Below are positions 1 to 7,807 of a stretch of DNA of 32,873 nucleotides, piece after piece. Below the pieces are notes generated by a model, which was not told the origin of the DNA, searched no databases, and saw only the letters and a program-made list of their open reading frames with translations. The stretch is from Desulfocapsaceae bacterium. GTDB taxonomy: Bacteria > Desulfobacterota > Desulfobulbia > Desulfobulbales > Desulfocapsaceae. Location: assembly GCA_028697885.1 (NCBI GenBank), contig JAQVER010000044.1, positions 1 through 32,873 on the forward strand. Direction: 5' to 3'. A program made the position numbers and the translations under genes. Each line of letters starts with the position of its first letter. Within the stretch, counting starts at the first letter, position 1.

Positions 1-1
1 C

Positions 2-241
2 GAACATCCTGTCAATAACTTTCTTCGTCAGGTCGTTCGTTTTACTGCCTCGCTTATTCTCATTCTTCCTGCTGGCAAGCTACTGCTTTTATCGCTCACC
101 CAAGGACCGCGGCAAACTACTCAATCAGCAGTCCCATGTCAATGGAAAAATGACCTCAAATCTAACATCTCTCTCTTTATCATTTTTTTCCAATTATTAG
201 AGTCCTCCGGTTCAATCTCTTTGAAAATAGTTTGCTTTTAG
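2..241 (+). other. possible 3' end of a gene cut by the window edge
   Basis: Frame 2 is open from the left edge to a TAG at 239-241 (79 codons). It encodes a hydrophobic stretch (LILILPAGKLLLLSLT) after a basic segment, then low-complexity sequence. The hydrophobic block weakly resembles membrane segments of LETM1-like proteins, but that is only a resemblance. Frame 3 is also open to 200, so openness alone proves nothing. If it is real, it ends about 80 bp before the selA start. The rest of 1-323 shows only the possible selA promoter. Confidence 0.22.
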
Positions 242-251
242 TCTGTATAAA
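221..251 (+). promoter_or_regulatory. possible sigma-70 promoter of selA
   Basis: TTGAAA at 221-226 is followed by TATAAA at 246-251 (19-bp spacer; GTATAA at 245-250 gives 18). The spacing is slightly long, so this is a moderate match. It lies 73 bp upstream of the first selA ATG in an AT-rich stretch. Confidence 0.3.
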
Positions 252-323
252 CCGTAACATAGCAGATGATTATCCTAATTTTAAAGAAACAGTGCTCTAT
301 TATACTGCCCTTTCACCTCTTAA

Positions 324-1745
324 ATGCACAGCCTCATGACCGACAAGAAACAACTCCTTTGTGCCTTACCTAAAATTGACGAATGCCTTGCAGGCTTAGC
401 TGGCAGGGCAGGATCGGTTCCACCCACGCTTGTTAAACTTGCGGTGCGTCACTGTATTGACTTAGAACGACAACGTATTTTAACAGACGATCCAGACTGC
501 CAGCTCTTGAGTCGAGAGCAATGGGATGAGCGGCTCCTTGAGGCAATTACCTTAAAAAACCAGATGAATCTTCGCCGAGTTATTAATGGCACCGGCGTTG
601 TCATCCATACCAACCTTGGCCGCTCACTCCTGTCCACGTCCATGGTTGATGCCCTTCAACAGGCTGGTGCCCATTATACCAATCTGGAATTTGACCTCAG
701 TAATGGCAAGAGAGGCAGCAGATACAGCCTGGTCGAAGAGATCATCTGTGATTTGACCGGGGCCGAGGCAGCCCTGGTTGTCAACAATAATGCTGCTGCA
801 GTATTGCTCGCACTCGACACCCTGGCTTCCGGCAAGGAAGTAATAGTCTCCAGAGGGCAACTGGTTGAGATCGGCGGTTCGTTCAGAATTCCCGATGTGA
901 TCGCCAAGAGCGGCGCTCGTCTGGTTGAAGTGGGGGCCACCAATCGAACCCATCTGGCCGATTATGAAAGAATGATAAATGATGAAACCGCCATGTTATT
1001 AAAGGTTCACACCTCAAATTTCAGGATCATCGGTTTCACCTCCGAGGTCTCTGCCGAAGAACTCGTGGCCCTGGGCCATGCAAAAAGTTTACCGGTAATG
1101 GAAGATCTGGGGAGCGGCAGCCTGGTCGATCTTTCTCCCTTTGGCCTACCGCAGGAACCAACTGTGCAGCAGATTGTCAAGGCCGGTGTTGATGTGGTCA
1201 CCTTCAGTGGCGATAAACTTCTTGGCGGGCCTCAGGCCGGTCTTATTGTCGGCAAAAAAGAAGTCATTGATCGCATTAAACGTAACCCGTTAAATCGTGC
1301 CTTGCGCATAGACAAGTTCACCCTGGCCTCTCTAGAGGCAGTTTTACGCAACTACTATGACCTGGAGCAGGCCCTGACAACCATCCCTACCCTTAAGATG
1401 TTAACCCAGCCTGTTGATCTGATAAAAAGAAGAGCCCAAAGACTCATGCGCAGAATACACGCAAAAATTCAACCAACCTGCTCTCTTTCCCTGCAACCCA
1501 CGATGTCGCGCGTAGGTGGCGGTGCGATGCCCGAGCATGGACTTTCCAGCTGGGCTGTAACCTTTAAACCCCTCCAGATACATCTCAGTGCCATGGAACA
1601 AGGCCTGCGCAAACTTTCCATCCCTATTATTGGAAGAATGGAAGATGACTCCTTGCTCTTAGACATGAGAACAGTGAGTGATGAGGAAATCCCCGACCTG
1701 GCCGCCTCTTTAATTTCTTTTTTTAGATGTGGAGAGCTCTCGTGA
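324..1745 (+). CDS. selA: L-seryl-tRNA(Sec) selenium transferase SelA
   Basis: This PLP enzyme converts Ser-tRNA(Sec) to Sec-tRNA(Sec) using selenophosphate, the last step in making selenocysteyl-tRNA in bacteria. The protein has the usual SelA length (473 aa). It carries the N-terminal domain, the segment RVINGTGVVIHTNLGRSLL at about 85-103, and the PLP-lysine motif SGDKLLGGPQAG with Lys298 (E. coli uses Lys295). The start is unresolved: ATG at 324 or at 336 (MTDKKQLL), neither with a clear Shine-Dalgarno. The 336 start gives a numbering closer to E. coli. The 3' end overlaps the next gene by four bases (GTGA). Its presence implies that the organism makes selenoproteins. No selB, selC, selD or obvious in-frame UGA gene is visible in this window, so those must lie elsewhere. 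Confidence 0.96.
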   Translation: MHSLMTDKKQLLCALPKIDECLAGLAGRAGSVPPTLVKLAVRHCIDLERQRILTDDPDCQLLSREQWDERLLEAITLKNQMNLRRVINGTGVVIHTNLGRSLLSTSMVDALQQAGAHYTNLEFDLSNGKRGSRYSLVEEIICDLTGAEAALVVNNNAAAVLLALDTLASGKEVIVSRGQLVEIGGSFRIPDVIAKSGARLVEVGATNRTHLADYERMINDETAMLLKVHTSNFRIIGFTSEVSAEELVALGHAKSLPVMEDLGSGSLVDLSPFGLPQEPTVQQIVKAGVDVVTFSGDKLLGGPQAGLIVGKKEVIDRIKRNPLNRALRIDKFTLASLEAVLRNYYDLEQALTTIPTLKMLTQPVDLIKRRAQRLMRRIHAKIQPTCSLSLQPTMSRVGGGAMPEHGLSSWAVTFKPLQIHLSAMEQGLRKLSIPIIGRMEDDSLLLDMRTVSDEEIPDLAASLISFFRCGELS

Positions 1746-3913
1746 TTCATCATTTTCCTCTTTTCAGTGCAGCTCATTCGCTTTCACGTCATGATTTTCG
1801 CAACTTTTTCTTCCTCTTTTCCAAGGTAATAAAAGAAAAAATTGCCACAGCCACTGAAGTATCATTTCTAGAAGACGCCTGCCAGTTAGATAACTCATCT
1901 GACGATATATCCAGAGTTTCTCATCTTAAAGAAGTTTTTGCACAAACTCTAGAAACCAAAGCACCTGCCGCCTATGACAATTGCCTGTTCTTTCCTTTTT
2001 CCATTACCGATGAACAGATCATTGTGGCCTTTGTTACAGGGATCGATCGACTGCTCGTGAAAAAGGTTGGTCACGATTGGCTGCAGGAGATCCGTGACAC
2101 CCTGCAGCGCGAATTTCTGATATTAAAACAGGCAGGTGTCGATTTACAGACAGGTCTCCTCAATGGCGCCCACCTGAACACATTATTTGACACCTTCCCC
2201 GAAGGAGAACATGTTGGCCTGGTTCTGGTAGAAATCTACCCCAAGGCTCGCACCGCCATGGAAGGCATGCGGCATGTGCGGCGCTCAGCGACTGTACTTA
2301 AATCCTTTACCGGAGAACATGTTCCCCTGTATCATATCGGACAATCCGTTTTCGCCTTCGCCTGCAGGAACTGCAATGAAGATTCTGCCGCTCGTTTTGG
2401 CCCTTTGCTGGTATCCTTTTTGAAACAGGAGCAATTCAAACGCGTTCACGTCGGATACAGTCAGGGAGAACTCAGCCAGAACTCTCATAATGAAACCAGA
2501 AAGAGCGGCAGGCAGATCCTCGACGAAGCCTGGCTGGCCCTGCAGGTTGCCTGCAAAAGAGGGCCTTTTAGCTTCTGTACCTATCGCTCACTCCAAAATT
2601 CTCAACGCCACTCTCTCTATGCCTCAACTCGAGATATCCTGGCCAGGATTCAACCCTATTGGCAAAAATTGGATCAATTTTCGCTGATACAACTGCATCC
2701 GGCAAAGGAAGCTGACAATCTCTATGACAAGATTACTCTTGATCTTGCCGGCAGTAAAAAAATCAAGGGGAAAGATCAAGATGTATATATATTACTCCCA
2801 AGTATAGATTCTCAAAAAGTGCTGCCTTTTGTCAGAGAAATAATACAATCCATTACCCGCGACATGAAGACCACAGGAACTGTAGCAGCAGGTATCGCCA
2901 TGTTCCCCTTCAGTGATTTTAAAAAATCAGAACTGATACTGAATTGTCGGAAAGCTTTATTACATGGGGCTTTATTGGGAGAAGGGTCAATCACTGTTTT
3001 TGAGGCCTTGAGCCTGAATGTCAGCGGCGATATTTTTTACGGGGAAGGTGATATCCCCAAGGCCATTAAAGAATATAAACGCGGCTTATTAATCCAGCCC
3101 CATGACGTAAACCTGCTTAACAGTCTTGGCGTCAGTTATGCCATGATGAACAGACACAGTATAGCCAATGACTGCTTTACAAAAGCCTTAGCTGTCAAAA
3201 ATGATGATTTCATGTCTTGGTACAACCTGGGACTTGGACGTGAATTGCAGGGAAATATTTCAGGGGCGGTGGACTCTTTTGAACATGCCCTCAAGTATCA
3301 TATTGAAAACGAACAGGATACTGCCAACGCCAGAAAAGAGTTGCCTTTGCAACTTGGGAAGCTCTACTGCCAAACAGGACGCTATCAGGAAGCTTTAGAT
3401 ATTCTTTTACCATGGTACTATACTATGGAAAAGAACGATCTCGGATCCGGCAGGGCTCTACGTTATCTTGGAGAATCTTGTCATGGAGTGGGCCGGGTCC
3501 GGGAGGCAATGAGCTGGTTACAGCGAGCCATACGCTTTGATGAGTTTGATGCGGATGCCCTGAGTCTGCTGGGAGAGATCTACCTTGACAACAACGAGGG
3601 CGACCAGATCGCCCTGAAGCTCTGCGAAAAAAGTGTCGAACTGAATCCCATACCAGCCCTGTTTCATCTTCGCCTTGCAAGAGCGCAAGTACAATGCGGC
3701 TACCTGGACGCAGCCAGAGAGACTCTCCGTCACTGTCTCAGGAACAAAGAAACAAAAAAAGCCGCTGGTTTCCAAATGGGCTTAACATACTGGAAGCAGA
3801 GACAAAAAATGAGAGCAAAACACTGGTTCTCTAAGATACTTACCCATGAAGAGATTGGGTCCAACCAGCATCAACAGGCCAGCAACTACCTCTTGGAGCT
3901 TCAGACTCAATAA
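1742..3913 (+). CDS. protein with two degenerate GGDEF-like domains and C-terminal TPR repeats
   Basis: The protein is about 723 aa. I chose the GTG start at 1742 because GGAGAG (1731-1736) sits just upstream and the start overlaps the selA stop as GTGA; an ATG at 1727 is possible but lacks a ribosome site. Residues ~135-285 have GGDEF-fold landmarks: TGLLNGAHL in place of TGLxNRRxL, VGLVLVEI, an ILDEAWLALQVA helix and KRGPFSF. The signature loop reads GQSVF instead of GGDEF. Residues ~300-425 repeat the pattern (DVYILLPSID, VAAGIAMFP, RKALLHGA), again without catalytic residues. From ~430 to the end there are about six or seven TPR-like helix pairs, such as GDIPKAIKEYKRGLLIQP. There is no signal peptide or membrane span. 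Inference: a non-catalytic cytoplasmic scaffold or c-di-GMP-related sensor. Any link to selenium is unknown and may be positional only. Confidence 0.85.
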   Translation: MIHHFPLFSAAHSLSRHDFRNFFFLFSKVIKEKIATATEVSFLEDACQLDNSSDDISRVSHLKEVFAQTLETKAPAAYDNCLFFPFSITDEQIIVAFVTGIDRLLVKKVGHDWLQEIRDTLQREFLILKQAGVDLQTGLLNGAHLNTLFDTFPEGEHVGLVLVEIYPKARTAMEGMRHVRRSATVLKSFTGEHVPLYHIGQSVFAFACRNCNEDSAARFGPLLVSFLKQEQFKRVHVGYSQGELSQNSHNETRKSGRQILDEAWLALQVACKRGPFSFCTYRSLQNSQRHSLYASTRDILARIQPYWQKLDQFSLIQLHPAKEADNLYDKITLDLAGSKKIKGKDQDVYILLPSIDSQKVLPFVREIIQSITRDMKTTGTVAAGIAMFPFSDFKKSELILNCRKALLHGALLGEGSITVFEALSLNVSGDIFYGEGDIPKAIKEYKRGLLIQPHDVNLLNSLGVSYAMMNRHSIANDCFTKALAVKNDDFMSWYNLGLGRELQGNISGAVDSFEHALKYHIENEQDTANARKELPLQLGKLYCQTGRYQEALDILLPWYYTMEKNDLGSGRALRYLGESCHGVGRVREAMSWLQRAIRFDEFDADALSLLGEIYLDNNEGDQIALKLCEKSVELNPIPALFHLRLARAQVQCGYLDAARETLRHCLRNKETKKAAGFQMGLTYWKQRQKMRAKHWFSKILTHEEIGSNQHQQASNYLLELQTQ

Positions 3914-3937
3914 ACTCAAGCAAAGGATTATCGCAGC

Positions 3938-4621
3938 ATGCAAAACAGTGATCGAAGGCGGATAAAAAGGGAACCTAAATATTGTCTTGACAATAGTGTC
4001 GTTGGCGATTCATGGCGAATGTTTCGCATCATGTCCGAATTTGTCGATGGTTTTGACACCATGTCCGCAATAGACGTGCCGGTGGTAACAATTTACGGTT
4101 CAGCCAGAACAAAAAAAGACGATCCGTACTATAAACTGGCAGAAGAGCTAGCCGGTAAATTAGCCCAAGCCGGTTATGGCATCATCACCGGAGGCGGGCC
4201 AGGGATCATGGAGGCGGCCAACAAGGGAGCATTTGAGGCAGATGGCGTCTCTATTGGCCTCAATATCCACCTTCCACACGAACAGGCAGCGAATGCATTT
4301 ATCAATTTCCCTCTCCATTTCAAATATTTCTTTGTGCGTAAAGTGATGTTTATGAAATACTCCATGGCCTTTATCTGTATGCCCGGCGGCTTTGGTTCCC
4401 TTGATGAACTTTTCGAATCCCTGACCCTTATCCAAACCCAGAGCGTTAAACCCTTCCCTATTATTCTGATTGGCAGTGATTTTTGGGGTGGACTTTTAGA
4501 ATGGATTAAGGATAAGTTCATATCAAACGGAACAATAAACAAGGACGACCTGTTACTCATCGACATGATGGATGATGTCGATGAAGTGGTTAATTATATA
4601 AAAAAGACCGTTGTGGTATGA
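3938..4621 (+). CDS. LOG family (TIGR00730-type) nucleoside 5'-monophosphate phosphoribohydrolase
   Basis: This 227-aa Rossmann-fold protein contains both LOG signatures: GGGPGIMEAANKGA at about residues 87-100 and PGGFGSLDELFE at about 149-160. The second differs from the usual PGGxGTxxE by Ser for Thr, a common variant. Characterised family members hydrolyse the N-glycosidic bond of (cytokinin) nucleoside monophosphates, releasing base and ribose 5-phosphate. In bacteria without cytokinins the role is probably nucleotide salvage or housecleaning. There is an N-terminal extension of about 45 residues (NSDRRRIKREPKYCLDNS) typical of the longer bacterial subgroup. It lies 24 bp after the GGDEF/TPR gene and 60 bp before pilT, so co-transcription is plausible. 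AAAGGA lies about 12 bp before the ATG. Older databases call such proteins lysine decarboxylase-like, which is misleading. Confidence 0.88.
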   Translation: MQNSDRRRIKREPKYCLDNSVVGDSWRMFRIMSEFVDGFDTMSAIDVPVVTIYGSARTKKDDPYYKLAEELAGKLAQAGYGIITGGGPGIMEAANKGAFEADGVSIGLNIHLPHEQAANAFINFPLHFKYFFVRKVMFMKYSMAFICMPGGFGSLDELFESLTLIQTQSVKPFPIILIGSDFWGGLLEWIKDKFISNGTINKDDLLLIDMMDDVDEVVNYIKKTVVV

Positions 4622-4681
4622 TGATAGCAATCAACTCGTTTTCTCCTGACAAATAGTGAACTAGCTGGACAAGGTGAAATT

Positions 4682-5764
4682 ATGGCTCAGATAGATGCTT
4701 TTTTTAAATTGATGAACGATGAAGGTGCCTCGGATTTACATATGGTGGCAGGCCAGCAACCAATCCTCCGTATTCGTGGCGATATGGAGCGGGTGAAGTT
4801 TAAAATAATGGAGAATGAAGAATTAAAAAAGATGCTCTATGAAATCTGCCCGGAAGAAAAGATCAAAGCCTTTGAAGAATGCGGCGATGTCGATTTTGGT
4901 TACGAGATCCCAGGGCTTGCCCGTTACCGTTGTAACTTTTTCCAGCAGAAGCATGGCATTGGCGCCGTTTTTCGTGAAATCCCCAGCGACATCATGTCCT
5001 GCGAACAGCTGGGACTACCAAAGGTTATCTCCCGGCTTTCCCAACTGCCCAAGGGGCTTGTTCTGGTAACCGGGCCGACAGGGTCTGGTAAATCAACAAC
5101 CCTGGCAGCCATTGTTGATGAGGTCAACAGAACTAGGAAAGATCATGTCCTAACCATTGAAGACCCCATTGAATTTGTACATAAGAGCCAGAAATGTATT
5201 ATTAATCACCGGGAGGTCGGTCAGCATACCAAGTCGTTTACTGCCGCCCTTCGCGGGGCCTTGCGTGAAGATCCCGACATCATCATGGTGGGCGAGATGC
5301 GCGATCTTGAAACAATTTCCCTGGCCATGGAGGCAGCCATGACCGGTCACCTCGTCTTCGGTACCCTGCATACTTTGAATGCCATGAAGACCGTTGATCG
5401 TATCATTGAGATCTTTCCCGCCAACCAGCAGGGGCAGGTCAGATCCACCTTATCGGATGCCCTGAAGGCCGTGGTCTCGCAAACCCTGTTTAAACGTACC
5501 GACATCAAAGGACGATGTGCCGCCCTCGAAATCCTGATTGCCACTCCGGCCGTCCGCAATCTCATTCGTGAAGGTAAAACCTACCAGATCGCATCGGTAA
5601 TGCAGACCGGTAAAAAATATGGCATGCAGACCCTTGATGATGCCATCCTGGGCTTTCTGGATAAAAAGATGATCAGTCCTGACGCTGCCTATTCCAACTG
5701 CATCGACAAGGCTAAATTTGTCAAATATCTCCTCAAACCTCCTTCTGATTTTACCGAGGTGTGA
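4682..5764 (+). CDS. pilT: type IV pilus retraction ATPase PilT
   Basis: This cytoplasmic hexameric secretion-type ATPase depolymerises type IV pili and powers twitching motility. The 360-aa protein has the family length. It shows an N-terminal PAS-like domain (ASDLHMVAGQQPILRIRGD), Walker A GPTGSGKST at residues 131-139, an Asp box (IEDPIEFVH), Walker B (DPDIIMVGEMRD), a His box (TGHLVFGTLHT) and the PilT C-terminal motif AVRNLIREGK, close to the AIRNLIRE signature needed for retraction. That motif and the overall length favour PilT over PilU. AAGGTGA lies four bases before the ATG. No pilus structural genes are adjacent, as is common for pilT in this group. PilT and a PilZ protein in the same window hint at c-di-GMP-controlled surface motility, but that is inference. 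Confidence 0.94.
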   Translation: MAQIDAFFKLMNDEGASDLHMVAGQQPILRIRGDMERVKFKIMENEELKKMLYEICPEEKIKAFEECGDVDFGYEIPGLARYRCNFFQQKHGIGAVFREIPSDIMSCEQLGLPKVISRLSQLPKGLVLVTGPTGSGKSTTLAAIVDEVNRTRKDHVLTIEDPIEFVHKSQKCIINHREVGQHTKSFTAALRGALREDPDIIMVGEMRDLETISLAMEAAMTGHLVFGTLHTLNAMKTVDRIIEIFPANQQGQVRSTLSDALKAVVSQTLFKRTDIKGRCAALEILIATPAVRNLIREGKTYQIASVMQTGKKYGMQTLDDAILGFLDKKMISPDAAYSNCIDKAKFVKYLLKPPSDFTEV

Positions 5765-5854
5765 GAAGGAACCCTTTCCGACATTACGATGATTTTTTCT
5801 TGACAAAAATCAGGCCGTGAATTAATGCAACAAGCACGGAATGGAAAAATCGTT

Positions 5855-5890
5855 TTGTTGTTAATTTGCCGTTTAAGTATAAAAATACTT
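5855..5890 (+). promoter_or_regulatory. promoter with overlapping palindrome upstream of ferredoxin
   Basis: TTGTTG (5855-5860) and TATAAA (5878-5883) are separated by exactly 17 bp. The -10 box lies inside a perfect inverted repeat, AAGTAT-AAAA-ATACTT (5875-5890). A dyad over the -10 element is a common position for a repressor operator. The ferredoxin ATG is 31 bp further on. A stand-alone TTGACA at 5800-5805 has no good -10 partner. Confidence 0.45.
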
Positions 5891-5920
5891 GTTCTTTTAA
5901 TTCTCTATTGGAGGTGTATC

Positions 5921-6109
5921 ATGGCTTGGGATATCGTTATTGATTTAGACAAATGTGTTGGTGATGAAGAATGTGTAAACGCCTGTCCTGCTCAGGTATA
6001 TGAGATGCGTGACGGCAAGGCTTTTGCTGCCGAGCCCGACGAATGTCTCGGTTGCGAGACCTGTGTCGAAGTTTGTCCTGAAGGCGCCATTACTGTCACT
6101 GAAGTATAA
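5921..6109 (+). CDS. dicluster ferredoxin with Asp in place of one cluster I cysteine
   Basis: This 62-aa soluble electron carrier has two cluster motifs. The C-terminal one, C42-x2-C45-x2-C48-x3-C52-P, is a classic [4Fe-4S] site. The N-terminal one reads C12-x2-D15-x2-C18-x3-C22-P, with Asp replacing the second Cys. In Desulfovibrio africanus ferredoxin III and Pyrococcus furiosus ferredoxin, an Asp here allows interconversion between [3Fe-4S] and [4Fe-4S] and binding of other metals. I chose the ATG at 5921 because GGAGG (5910-5914) lies six bases upstream; a frame extension back to 5825 has no ribosome site. The gene is monocistronic, with its own promoter at 5855-5883 and a strong terminator at 6132-6174. 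It probably donates low-potential electrons in anaerobic metabolism. The partner cannot be named from context. Confidence 0.93.
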   Translation: MAWDIVIDLDKCVGDEECVNACPAQVYEMRDGKAFAAEPDECLGCETCVEVCPEGAITVTEV

Positions 6110-6131
6110 TTTCCATCAGTCTCAGTCTGAG

Positions 6132-6174
6132 ACAAGCCCATTCCCCTTCGGGGGGAATGGGCTTGTGTTGTTTT
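6132..6174 (+). terminator. rho-independent terminator after ferredoxin
   Basis: A 15-bp perfect stem, ACAAGCCCATTCCCC (6132-6146) with GGGGAATGGGCTTGT (6152-6166), closes a short loop (TTCGG) and is followed by a T-rich run (GTTGTTTT). It separates the ferredoxin from the downstream operon. A smaller dyad, AAGGGC-A-GCCCTT (6175-6187), follows immediately. Confidence 0.85.
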
Positions 6175-6204
6175 AAGGGCAGCCCTTCAAGATATGAGTT
6201 CCAC

Positions 6205-6654
6205 ATGCTAAAAGGAACGCTTACAAAATTAAAGCCAGGGGTTCCTAACCGGATTCATCTGTTGCTTGCAGCTACGCTATGGAGTTTAATAGGAGGCATA
6301 CTTATGTTCCGAGGAGCCTCTTGGCTGGCAGCAGTCGAAAAAATATGGATCATAGCGCCGGCCCTGATTGCAGGAACCATCAAATCCCTTTTCATTCTCG
6401 ATAACACTGCCCGAAAAGGGGTACACCGTATCCTGAAAATGGCAGACGGAACCTGCCTGGGAGCGGTTTATTCAATACGAACATGGTTACTGGTGCTGGT
6501 CATGATGGGAAGTGGCATGGTGCTACGCCAATCGGCCTTACCCAGAGAGCTTTTGGGTGGTCTGTATGTGGCAATTGGCTGGGCCTTATTTTTTTCCAGC
6601 CGACACGCCTGGCAGGCTTGGCGACATATTTCTAACCTGCAGGAAAAGCAGTGA
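6205..6654 (+). CDS. conserved four-helix membrane protein, function unknown
   Basis: The protein is 149 aa from the ATG at 6205. The frame is open further upstream to an ATG at 6157, but that start falls inside the terminator stem, so I reject it. Predicted membrane segments lie at about 18-36, 46-65, 92-107 and 115-132. A basic cytoplasmic-type loop (DNTARKGVHRILKMADG) lies between helices two and three, and LRQSALPRELLGGLYVAIGWALF spans the last loop and helix. The ribosome site is weak. Its stop overlaps the alr GTG start by four bases (GTGA), so it is translationally coupled to alanine racemase and heads the operon that continues to secA. I do not recognise a named family. The context only suggests envelope association. 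Confidence 0.72.
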   Translation: MLKGTLTKLKPGVPNRIHLLLAATLWSLIGGILMFRGASWLAAVEKIWIIAPALIAGTIKSLFILDNTARKGVHRILKMADGTCLGAVYSIRTWLLVLVMMGSGMVLRQSALPRELLGGLYVAIGWALFFSSRHAWQAWRHISNLQEKQ

Positions 6655-7790
6655 TTCGTCCTCAGCCATCTTCCAGATCTTTTAATCAGGTTTGCATAGA
6701 CTCGTCGGCCCTGTACGAGAACTTCACCAAAATGCAGCAATGGGTCGGCCGGGATATCCGAATCATGGCAATGGTCAAGGCAGATGCCTATGGTCATGGG
6801 ATGATCCAGACAGCCGTCCAGTTTTCCAAGGCAGGATGCGATTGTTTCGGGGTCGCCGAGATAGAGGAAGGGGTCGCATTACGGCGCGCAGGAATCCAAG
6901 GTCAGGTCTTTATTCTCCTGGGCTTTCAACCTTCTCAGGAGCAGCTTTTTTTTGACTATGACCTGACGCCGGTCATCTTTACTTATCAGGCCATGGAGCG
7001 GCTTTCGCAGGCTGCAGTCAGAAATGGTAAAGAAATCGTTTTTCACCTGAAAGTCGATTGCGGCATGGGCAGATTGGGAATCACGCCTTCTGAAGTGCAG
7101 GCTTTTCTTGCTCGTCTGGAAGATTTTCCCAAGCTATCACTTGCCGGAATCATGAGCCACTTTCCCATGGCAGATGACGCAGAATCCACACAAACCATGG
7201 CCATGTATCAACACTATAAAAAAATCTGCGCGCAATCGAGTCAGCAAGTTCCTATTCTTTGTCATATTGCAAACTCCGGAGCAGCCCTTTATTTCCCGCA
7301 AACCAACTGCGACATGGTGCGTCTGGGCATTTCCCTCTATGGTTATTATCCGGATGGCGCAAAAGGCACGCAACTTGCCAGAGAGAACAAACTTGTTCCG
7401 GCCATGTCCTTTACTACTCAGGTCGTGCAGGTCAAAATAGTTCCGGCATCAACCGGGATCAGTTATGGTCACACCTTTGTCACCGAAAAGGAGACGAAGA
7501 TAGCAGTTCTGCCGGTTGGATATGCAGATGGATTCCTCCGCAGCTTGTCCAATAGGGCACAAGTGCTTATTAAAGGAAGGCGGGCCAGAATTATTGGCCG
7601 CATCTGCATGAACCTGTGCATGGCAGACATCTCAGAAATTCCAGGGGTAGAAACAGGTGACCCTGTGGTTATTCTGGGATCACAGGGGGCAGAGACAATC
7701 ACTGCCGATGAGATTGCCGAATGGATGGGAACTATCTCCTACGAAGTTCTCTGTCTCTTAGGTAACAACAATAACAGAAATTATAATTAA
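6651..7790 (+). CDS. alr: alanine racemase
   Basis: This PLP enzyme interconverts L- and D-alanine for peptidoglycan precursors. The 379-aa protein has the N-terminal TIM barrel with the PLP-lysine motif AMVKADAYGHG near residues 39-50, a CGMGRLGI segment in the barrel, and the C-terminal beta domain with VLPVGYADGF, which precedes the conserved tail CMNLCMADIS. The start is a GTG at 6651 overlapping the previous stop (GTGA), with AGGA about six bases upstream. It is 17 bp from argS. The tail after residue ~370 (LLGNNNNRNYN) is low-complexity and not conserved in the family. The pairing with argS is an operon arrangement and does not suggest a joint function. Confidence 0.96.
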   Translation: MIRPQPSSRSFNQVCIDSSALYENFTKMQQWVGRDIRIMAMVKADAYGHGMIQTAVQFSKAGCDCFGVAEIEEGVALRRAGIQGQVFILLGFQPSQEQLFFDYDLTPVIFTYQAMERLSQAAVRNGKEIVFHLKVDCGMGRLGITPSEVQAFLARLEDFPKLSLAGIMSHFPMADDAESTQTMAMYQHYKKICAQSSQQVPILCHIANSGAALYFPQTNCDMVRLGISLYGYYPDGAKGTQLARENKLVPAMSFTTQVVQVKIVPASTGISYGHTFVTEKETKIAVLPVGYADGFLRSLSNRAQVLIKGRRARIIGRICMNLCMADISEIPGVETGDPVVILGSQGAETITADEIAEWMGTISYEVLCLLGNNNNRNYN

Positions 7791-7807
7791 GTAAGAATTG
7801 AGCAAAG

